A DNA stretch of 23,184 nucleotides, from positions 1 through 23,184 of the forward strand of contig JAHEGF010000017.1 in NCBI GenBank assembly GCA_024645155.1, written 5' to 3'. Below, one piece after another: positions 22,382 to 23,184 of the stretch (the first letter of the stretch is position 1; each line of letters starts with the position of its first letter). The DNA is from Phyllobacteriaceae bacterium. GTDB lineage: Bacteria > Pseudomonadota > Alphaproteobacteria > Rhizobiales > Rhizobiaceae. Both the position numbers and the translations under genes were made by a program. A model generated the notes under the pieces. The model worked only from the letters and a program-made list of their open reading frames with translations. It did not search any database and was not told where the DNA came from.

Positions 22382-23184
22382 GTGCGATTTTCCGCATCAA
22401 CAGCGGCCGACAGGATGCTGCCTGCAAAGGTAGCTGACACACTGCGACCAATGTTCGATCGTATCGATCTTTTGGTTTCGGCAAGTGACGACAGTGCCCG
22501 TGCCAAGCGCATGTCACTGGCGGCTTTTTCCATCCGGATCGTCAGTGCAGTCATCGCATTTGTTTCCCAGGTACTTCTTGCCCGCTGGATGGGGAGTTTT
22601 GAATACGGAATTTTCGTTCTGGTATGGGTAACGATGATCATCGCGGGCAACCTTGCCTGCCTCGGATTTCATACCTCTGTCATCCGTTTCATTCCCGAGT
22701 ACCGCGAGAGCTCGAAATTTGCAGAACTGCGCGGAATATTGCTGACAAGCCGCCTGTTCGCTCTCGCCGCATCTACCGCGGTTGCGCTGGCTGGTGCCTT
22801 GTTTGTCCACCTGAATGCCGAATCGATGGAAGATTTCTATGTCATTCCGTTTTATCTCGGCATCTTCTGCCTGCCGATGATCGCGCTGTCCGATGTCTTG
22901 CAGGGTATTGCGCGTGCCCATTCATGGGCGCTCAGCGCACTTGCCCCGACTTATCTCGTCCGACCGGTGCTGATACTCTTGTTTACGGTTGGCGCACTGC
23001 TGGCTGGTTACGAGGCCTGCGCCGAAACGGTGGTCATTGCGGCAATTTTTGCCACCTACTCGACAACCATCCTGCAGCTTGTCTTTGTCACCGCAGCAGT
23101 CGATCGCGACATTCCAGGTGGTCCAAATCGTATCCAGTTCCGCAAATGGCTTGTCGTGTCCCTTCCGATATTCCTGGTTGAAAG
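22382..23184 (+). CDS. Oligosaccharide/polysaccharide flippase family protein, N-terminal part (cut by window edge)
   Basis: The first 267 codons of a multi-pass membrane protein that runs off the right edge. Typical Wzx/MATE-like features are the basic start followed by AKRMSLAAFSIRIVSAVIAF and SQVLLARWMGSFEYGIFVLV, the first helices of polysaccharide exporters. LGFHTSVIRFIPEYRES follows, then further helices (SRLFALAASTAVALAGALFV, FYLGIFCLPMIALSDVLQGI). Start: GTG at 22382 with GGAG (22370-22373) 8 nt upstream; in-frame ATGs at 22415 and 22451 lack such a site. It would flip a lipid-linked glycan across the inner membrane. Partner genes, if any, lie outside the window. Confidence 0.85.
   Translation, partial: MRFSASTAADRMLPAKVADTLRPMFDRIDLLVSASDDSARAKRMSLAAFSIRIVSAVIAFVSQVLLARWMGSFEYGIFVLVWVTMIIAGNLACLGFHTSVIRFIPEYRESSKFAELRGILLTSRLFALAASTAVALAGALFVHLNAESMEDFYVIPFYLGIFCLPMIALSDVLQGIARAHSWALSALAPTYLVRPVLILLFTVGALLAGYEACAETVVIAAIFATYSTTILQLVFVTAAVDRDIPGGPNRIQFRKWLVVSLPIFLVE

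Noticed and set aside
1..23184. Mobile elements, CRISPR arrays, tRNA/rRNA genes, defence or biosynthetic clusters
   Set aside because: No repeat-spacer pattern, transposase, integrase, tRNA-like cloverleaf or defence domain could be read on either strand. The gene content is core metabolism, translation and export.

Overview
The window looks like ordinary chromosomal core of an alphaproteobacterium, most likely of the order Hyphomicrobiales (Rhizobiales). Evidence: moderately GC-rich DNA with tight operons; a DUF4167 protein (an alphaproteobacterial family); the linkage lysC-ptsP-prfA-prmC-DUF4167-clpB; lysC divergent from ubiG; the run DUF1178 / Nit-type amidase / grxC / comF / methyltransferase; and argJ plus a parvulin divergent from secA. 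I recall these linkages as typical of rhizobial genomes; the placement is from memory, not from a search. I see no tRNA, rRNA, insertion sequence, integrase, CRISPR array, toxin-antitoxin pair or phage gene.

Layout. 1-140: start of a YjbR/MmcQ-type gene cut by the left edge. 207-9625: minus-strand block in transcription order lysC, ptsP (PTS-Ntr enzyme I), prfA, prmC, DUF4167 and clpB. prfA and prmC are translationally coupled, as suits a release factor and the enzyme that methylates it. clpB has its own heat-shock (RpoH-type) promoter, a leader hairpin reaching into its ribosome binding site, and a strong terminator. 9785-10552: ubiG, divergent from lysC. 10556-12961: minus-strand block comF, grxC, Nit-type amidase and DUF1178. 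13023-13925: a methyltransferase-like gene with a degenerate SAM motif. 13967-14563: a 56-residue Flp pilin and a 105-residue membrane-anchored protein. 14686-18033: minus-strand run parvulin isomerase, argJ, GNAT acetyltransferase and MutT. 18264-20969: secA. 20984-22231: an MFS transporter. 22382-end: start of a polysaccharide/oligosaccharide flippase cut by the right edge.

The genes serve translation termination (prfA, prmC), protein quality control and export (clpB, secA, parvulin), nitrogen-PTS signalling (ptsP), aspartate-family and arginine synthesis (lysC, argJ), ubiquinone synthesis (ubiG) and thiol or nucleotide housekeeping (grxC, Nit amidase, mutT).

I did not find a clearly new multi-gene system. 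The best leads are regulatory or small: an attenuator-like terminator with a competing antiterminator directly upstream of lysC; a 9-bp perfect inverted repeat touching the clpB ribosome binding site, a possible RNA thermometer; an orphan Flp pilin beside a small conserved-looking membrane protein; and the methyltransferase-like protein that has lost its glycine-rich SAM loop.
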